In this document: piece by piece, positions 59,945 through 64,000 of the stretch
Numbering within the stretch: position 1 is the first letter of the stretch
How the letters are laid out: every line of letters begins with the position of its first letter
DNA from: Delphinapterus leucas
Lineage: Eukaryota; Chordata; Mammalia; Artiodactyla; Monodontidae
DNA: 64,000 bases
Assembly: GCF_002288925.2 (NCBI RefSeq)
Contig: NW_022098000.1
Location: forward strand, 20,518,118 to 20,582,117
Direction: 5' to 3'
The notes under the pieces: generated by a model
The model's database searches: none
What the model was told of the DNA's origin: nothing
The model's input: the letters and a program-made list of their open reading frames with translations, nothing else
Program-made: the position numbers and the translations under genes

Positions 59945-60330
59945 GGATATGTCGTAGAGACCTCTGGCTAATCATCAAACCCATCTTCTCTTCTTCCCGG
60001 GCTCACAGTGAGACTACAGTTTCCAGTCTCCCTTGCATCTAGGATTGGCCATGTGACTAAGGTCTAATCAAAAGAATGTGATTATATGTGATGTATGCCA
60101 CTTCCCAACCTGGCTCTTGAAATACTCCCATGCATGATTCTCCATATCTCTACATCTTCTAGGTGACAGGAAAGAATGAGTTCTTTGGTTGAGCTCTTGT
60201 GGAGATGGCAGAAACACAGGTTGGAAAGTCCCTGCATTTCTGTTTGGAGGACTGTCCAAACAGGAGCATCCTATTGGATTACTGAGTGATAAATAACATA
60301 TTATGCTAAGCCACTGAGATTTGAAGGTGG
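59945..60330. mobile_element. Ancient dispersed repeat, class unresolved
   Basis: TTTCCAGTCTCCCTTGCATC, TAGGATTGGCCATGTGACTA, GATGTATGCCACTTCCC and, at the end, GCTAAGCCACTGAGATTTG are phrases of an old mammalian repeat that I recognise but cannot class with certainty. The 119-codon ORF across it is spurious. Confidence 0.45.
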
Positions 60331-60504
60331 CTCTTTTCAAGTACCTAGCATTATCCTTTTTTAACACATGACCTAAAAGATAAGGGTTCAAATTTCTTTT
60401 CCTCTCTTTATTAGCAATTGGCCTCATTTTAAATAATGGCTTACATTTTCAAGATTTTAGATAGACTGTTTAAGGGGAGATATCACTTCTTAGTTTTCTT
60501 ATTA

Positions 60505-60575
60505 TTCTCAGCACATAAACATAGTACCTAGAAGACAGTAGTCGCTCAATACAAATTTGATAAATGAAGTAATTC
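60505..60575 (+). mobile_element. MIR/L2 3' tail relic
   Basis: CAGCACATAAACATAGTACC and AGTCGCTCAATACAAATTTG, then ATAAATGAAGTAATTCAA. Typical 3' tail only. Confidence 0.6.
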
Positions 60576-60609
60576 AATAAGCAATTTTTATACTGAGAAG
60601 AGTCTCTTT

Positions 60610-60810
60610 GATATAGTGTTAATGTGCATAAACTCTCCAGCCTGGGTTCAAATCTTGGCTCAAATATTTAATGGCTGACTTGGGCCAAGTTACTTAACTT
60701 CTCTGTGTCTCATTTGTAAAATGAACATAAAAATAGAAACCTACCTTGAAGTTATCCTCTACTGTTGTGGGAGTTAAGGAGTTAATAGATGTTACTCTCT
60801 TAAAATAGGT
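60610..60810 (+). mobile_element. MIR SINE relic
   Basis: CCTGGGTTCAAATCTTGGCTC, GACTTGGGCCAAGTTACTTAAC, TTCTCTGTGTCTCATTTG, TAAAATGAACATAAAAATAG and GAGTTAATAGATGTTAC. The best preserved MIR in the window; the B box of its tRNA head is still visible. Confidence 0.85.
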
Positions 60811-61091
60811 CTCAGATATAGCAAGAAGTCAGAAATATCATCCTATATTGAGTATTATTTGTGCCAGTGTTCTGGTATCATTACTTCACTAAAGACAAAG
60901 AGTGTGTGCTTCTTATAACCTACACCTGTATTTTGTGGTGATAAATTGGAATTCTATTGGAGTGTGTGCTTTATTGATAGTCATTTAGGCTGGGTATCTG
61001 AAACCAAGGATTAAGTGCAGGAATATTTTTTGGAAAAATTACAATGAAAATGGAGCTTCAGTCTTCAGAAAAGGAGTTTTATAAAGGCAGC

Positions 61092-63085
61092 TATTAATGC
61101 ACAGAAATCTCTAGCATTCCTACACACTAATGGTGAAAAATCTGAAAATGAAATCAAGAAAACACTCCCATTTACCATTGTAACAAAAAGAATAAAATAT
61201 CTAGGAATAAACCTACATAAGAAGACAAAAAACCTGTATATAGAAAATTATAAGACACTGATGAAAGAAATTAAAGATGATACAAATAGATGGAGAGATA
61301 TACCATGTTCTTGGATTGGAAGAATCAACATGGTGAAAATGACTCTACTACCCAAAGCAATCTACAGATTCAATGCAATCCCTATCAAACTACCACGGGC
61401 ATTTTTCACAGAACTAGAACAAAAAAGTTCACAATTTGTATGGAAACACAAAAGACCTCGAATAGCCAAAGCAATCTTGAGAACGAAAAAAGGACCTGGA
61501 GGAATCAGGCTCCCTGACTTCAGACTATACTACAAAGCTACAGTAATCAAGACACTGTGGTACTGGCACAAAAACAGAAAGATACATCAATGGAACAGGA
61601 TAGAAAGCCCAGAGATAAACCCACGCACATATGGTCACCTTATCTTTGATAAAGGAGGCAGGAATGTACAGTGGAGAAAGGACAGCCCCTTCAATAAGTG
61701 GTGCTGGGAAAACTGGACAGCTACATGTAAAAGTATGAGGTTAGATCACTCCCTAACACCATACACAAAAATAAGCTCAAAATGGATTAAAGACCTAAAT
61801 GTAAGGCCAGAAACTATCAAACTCTTAGAGGAAAACATAGGCAGAACACTCTATGACATAAATCACAGCAAGATCCTTTTTGACCCACCTCCTAGGGAAA
61901 TGGAAATTAAAACAAAAATAAACAAGTGGGATCTAATGAAACTTCAAAGCTTTCGCACAGCAAAGGAAACCATATACAAGACCAAAAGACAACCCTCAGA
62001 ATGGGAGAAAATATTGGCAAATGAAGCAACTGACTAAGGATTAATCTCCAAAATTATAAGCAGCTCATGCAGCTTAATAACAAAAAAACAAACAACCCAA
62101 TCCAAAAATGGGCAGAAGACCTAAATAGACATTTCTCCAAAGAAGATATACAGACTGCCAACAAACACATGAAAGAATGCTCAACATCATTAATCATTAG
62201 AGAAATGCAAATCAAAACTACAATGAGATATCATCTCACACCAGTCAGAATGGCCATCATCAAAAAATCTAGAAACAATAAATGCTGGAGAGGGTGTGGA
62301 GAAAAGGGAACACTTCTTGCACTGCTGGTGGGAATGTGAATTGGTACAGCCATTATGGAGAACAGTATGGAGGTTCCTTAAAAATCTACAAATAGAACTA
62401 CCATATGACCCAGCAATCCCAGTACTGGGCATATACCCTGAGAAAACCATAATTCAGAGAGCCATGTACCAAAATGTTCATTGCAGCTCTATTTACAATA
62501 GCCCGGAGATGGAAACAACCTAAGTGTCCATCATCAGATGAATGGATAAAGATGTGGCACATGTATACAATGGAATATTACTCAGCCATAAAAAGAAACG
62601 AAATTGAGCTATTTGTAATGAGGTGGATGGACCTAGAGTCTGTCATACAGAGTGAAGTAAGTCAGAAAGAGAGAGACAAATACCATATGCTAACACATAT
62701 ATATGGAATTTAAGAAAAAAAATGTCATGAAGAACCTAGGGGTAAGACAGGAATAAAGACACAGACCTACTAGAGAATGGACTTGAGGATATGGGGAGGG
62801 TGAAGGGTAAGCTGTGACAAAGCGAGAGAGTGGCATGGACATATATACACTACCAAAAGTAAAATAGATAGCTAGTGGGAAGCAGCCGCATAGCACAGGG
62901 AGATCAGCTCCGTGTTTTGTGACCGCCTAGAGGGGTGGGAAAGGGAGGGTGGGAGGGAGGGAGACAGAAGACGGAAGAGATGTGGGAACATATGTATATG
63001 TATAACTGACTCACTTTGTTATAAAGCAGAAACTAACACACCATTGTAAAGCAATTATACTCCAATAAAGATGTAAAAAAAAAAA
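61092..63085 (+). mobile_element. 5'-truncated L1, 2.0 kb, close kin of the 7.4 kb copy
   Basis: Starts inside the RT-coding part of ORF2 (ATTAATGCACAGAAATC) and runs through the zinc-finger part, the 3' UTR, AATAAA near 63064-63069 and an A-tail (63075-63085). Very similar to the complement of 9405-7438, and so in inverted orientation to it 50 kb apart. Target duplications are at best short (AAAGGCA near 61083 and at the end), and I do not rely on them. Confidence 0.93.
61130..62713 (+). pseudogene. L1 ORF2 C-terminal half, disabled
   Basis: The 258-codon open stretch 61261-62037 has [38 protein letters not shown] and [23 protein letters not shown] at 62035-62037 and a one-base loss just after end this frame. 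The next frame (62067-62339) has [19 protein letters not shown] and the first Cys residues. An extra base near 62312 shifts it, and later frames carry [17 protein letters not shown] and [15 protein letters not shown], ending with the normal tail VIQSEVSQKERDKY. Lacks endonuclease and the RT core, so it cannot act. Confidence 0.93.
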
Positions 63086-63149
63086 GGCAAAAGTTACCAA
63101 GAAGCTGCAATAACATCTTTGCCTGAAATGACTGCTCTGATCTGGCTGG

Positions 63150-63440
63150 ATGTTCATCTTATCAATCCTTGAAAGCTCAGCTCAAATGTTACCTCTTTCA
63201 CAAAGCCTCTGTTGAAGGCTCCATAAGGAAATTGTATGTTCCTCCTCTGTGCCTTTCATTTGAATTTTTTTCTACTTTGAATTGCAGTTGTGTATGTGCT
63301 TTTGTTATCTCCCATATGGAAATAGAAGGTTCTTAAAGCCTGAGTCCATGGCTTACTCATTTTTGCATCCCTAAGTCCCCTCCTGATAGCAACCTTGTGA
63401 TGAAAGCATGAAATACAATGAAAAATGAAACAAACTGGAC
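63150..63440 (+). mobile_element. L2 LINE relic
   Basis: AAAGCTCAGCTCAAATGTTACC, TCACAAAGCCTCTGTTGAAGG, then later GGTTCTTAAAGCCTGAGTCC and TTTTTGCATCCCTAAGTCCC follow the 3' order of the ancient L2 LINE. Non-coding. It overlaps the longest non-L1 ORF of the window and explains part of it. Confidence 0.75.
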
Positions 63441-64000
63441 ATTTCTCATGCCTTCTAACTTTTAGGCTTTCCCGAATGAACATCAGAGCAGAGTAGCACA
63501 TGGAATTTGGTGGAAGAGGCAACTCTGTAAGAAAAACTGCTCCCCTTGTTTTCAGGAAAAGACTGAGGGTGATTTTTAAAGTAGAACATAGGGATAGTTT
63601 AAAAATAACCTCTATATGATTTTTTTTTTTAAAGGCAAAGCAAAAGGAGACTCTGAAGAGCCATTGCTGTAGGGACTCTGGGAGTAGCACTGACAGCCTC
63701 CAAGCCCTGGGAAGCAATTTAGAGGCATCCTTTTTGGACTCCGACACGCACTTCCACAGTGGCTGGGGCTTCTGTTGCCCGGTCCCAGCTTCCAGACCAA
63801 TAACAGGGATCGATGATTCGGATAAATGCATCCAGCTGATAACTGGCCGTTTGGGTCAGAATCCCCAGCCTGTTTCAAGGGTAAAGACACCTGCCCGTGA
63901 AGAGAGAGTCCCTTTCTCTTTGGCAGAGTCTCAGCTGCCCAGCTCAGGCGAGTTATGTCAACACTGAGAGTGGCATGGTCCGGAGTCCAGGAAGTCTGAG
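63441..64000. other. Intergenic, no gene seen
   Basis: Unique sequence to the window edge, mildly GC-richer after 63640. Open frames occur on both strands, without domains or splice-site support. Confidence 0.5.

Noticed and set aside
60068..60427. 119-codon ORF on the minus strand
   Set aside because: Runs across an ancient dispersed repeat and shows no domain.
63256..63831. 191-codon ORF on the minus strand, the longest outside L1
   Set aside because: It overlaps the L2 relic at 63150-63440, shows no recognisable domain, and contains low-complexity lysine/phenylalanine stretches from T/A runs. Open on both strands, so probably chance.

Overview
The window looks like nuclear DNA of a mammal, most likely a cetacean. 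The diagnostic signal is the tRNA-derived SINE type with a CpG-rich body that ends in the tRNA-like head GGGCTTCCCTGGTGGCGCAG. This is the CHR (CHR-1/CHR-2) SINE group known from whales, dolphins, hippopotamus and relatives. Copies lie at 1-125 (cut by the window edge), 14968-15333, 24240-24455, 28301-28520 and, in an older form, 42389-42507. I saw no BovB LINE. The assignment rests on recognition by eye, not on a database search.

I find no host protein-coding gene, no exon I can defend and no host RNA gene. The only convincing protein-coding sequence is in LINE-1 (L1) retrotransposons, and every copy is broken. The window reads as part of an intergenic desert or a very long intron, AT-rich and filled with repeats of several ages.

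Layout. 1-6.9 kb: unique sequence with a SINE end, a degenerate tetranucleotide repeat and a MER5A-like hAT relic. 6.9-7.2 kb: hAT-Charlie relic. 7.4-14.8 kb: a nearly full-length, fairly young L1 on the minus strand, with 3' UTR, ORF2, ORF1, a 2.3 kb 5' UTR with CpG-rich promoter, and target-site duplications. 15.0-15.3 kb: long CHR-1 SINE. 15.3-24.2 kb: unique sequence with a MER5A relic, an L1 3' end and a CA/CG repeat. 24.2-31 kb: two CHR SINEs, MER20, L1 3' ends, a Tigger-type MITE, and an L1 nested in a hAT element. 31-42 kb: mostly unique sequence with MIR relics and several stretches that resemble conserved non-coding elements. 42.4-43 kb: an older SINE and a 5'-truncated L1, both with clean target duplications. 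43-51 kb: unique sequence with simple repeats and an LTR-like relic. 51.4-57.9 kb: an older, heavily decayed full-length L1 on the minus strand. 57.9-61 kb: MIR relics and an unresolved repeat. 61.1-63.1 kb: a 5'-truncated L1 on the plus strand, close kin of the 7.4-14.8 kb copy. 63.1-64 kb: an L2 relic and unique sequence.

The genes do not form a pathway. The relationship among parts is one of retrotransposition: L1 proteins supply the endonuclease and reverse transcriptase that also mobilise the SINEs, which is consistent with the L1-style target duplications and A-tails flanking both. No undescribed biological system was found. The best leads are the L1 5' UTR architecture, microsatellites growing at the same site in separate L1 3' ends, and a few candidate regulatory non-coding blocks.
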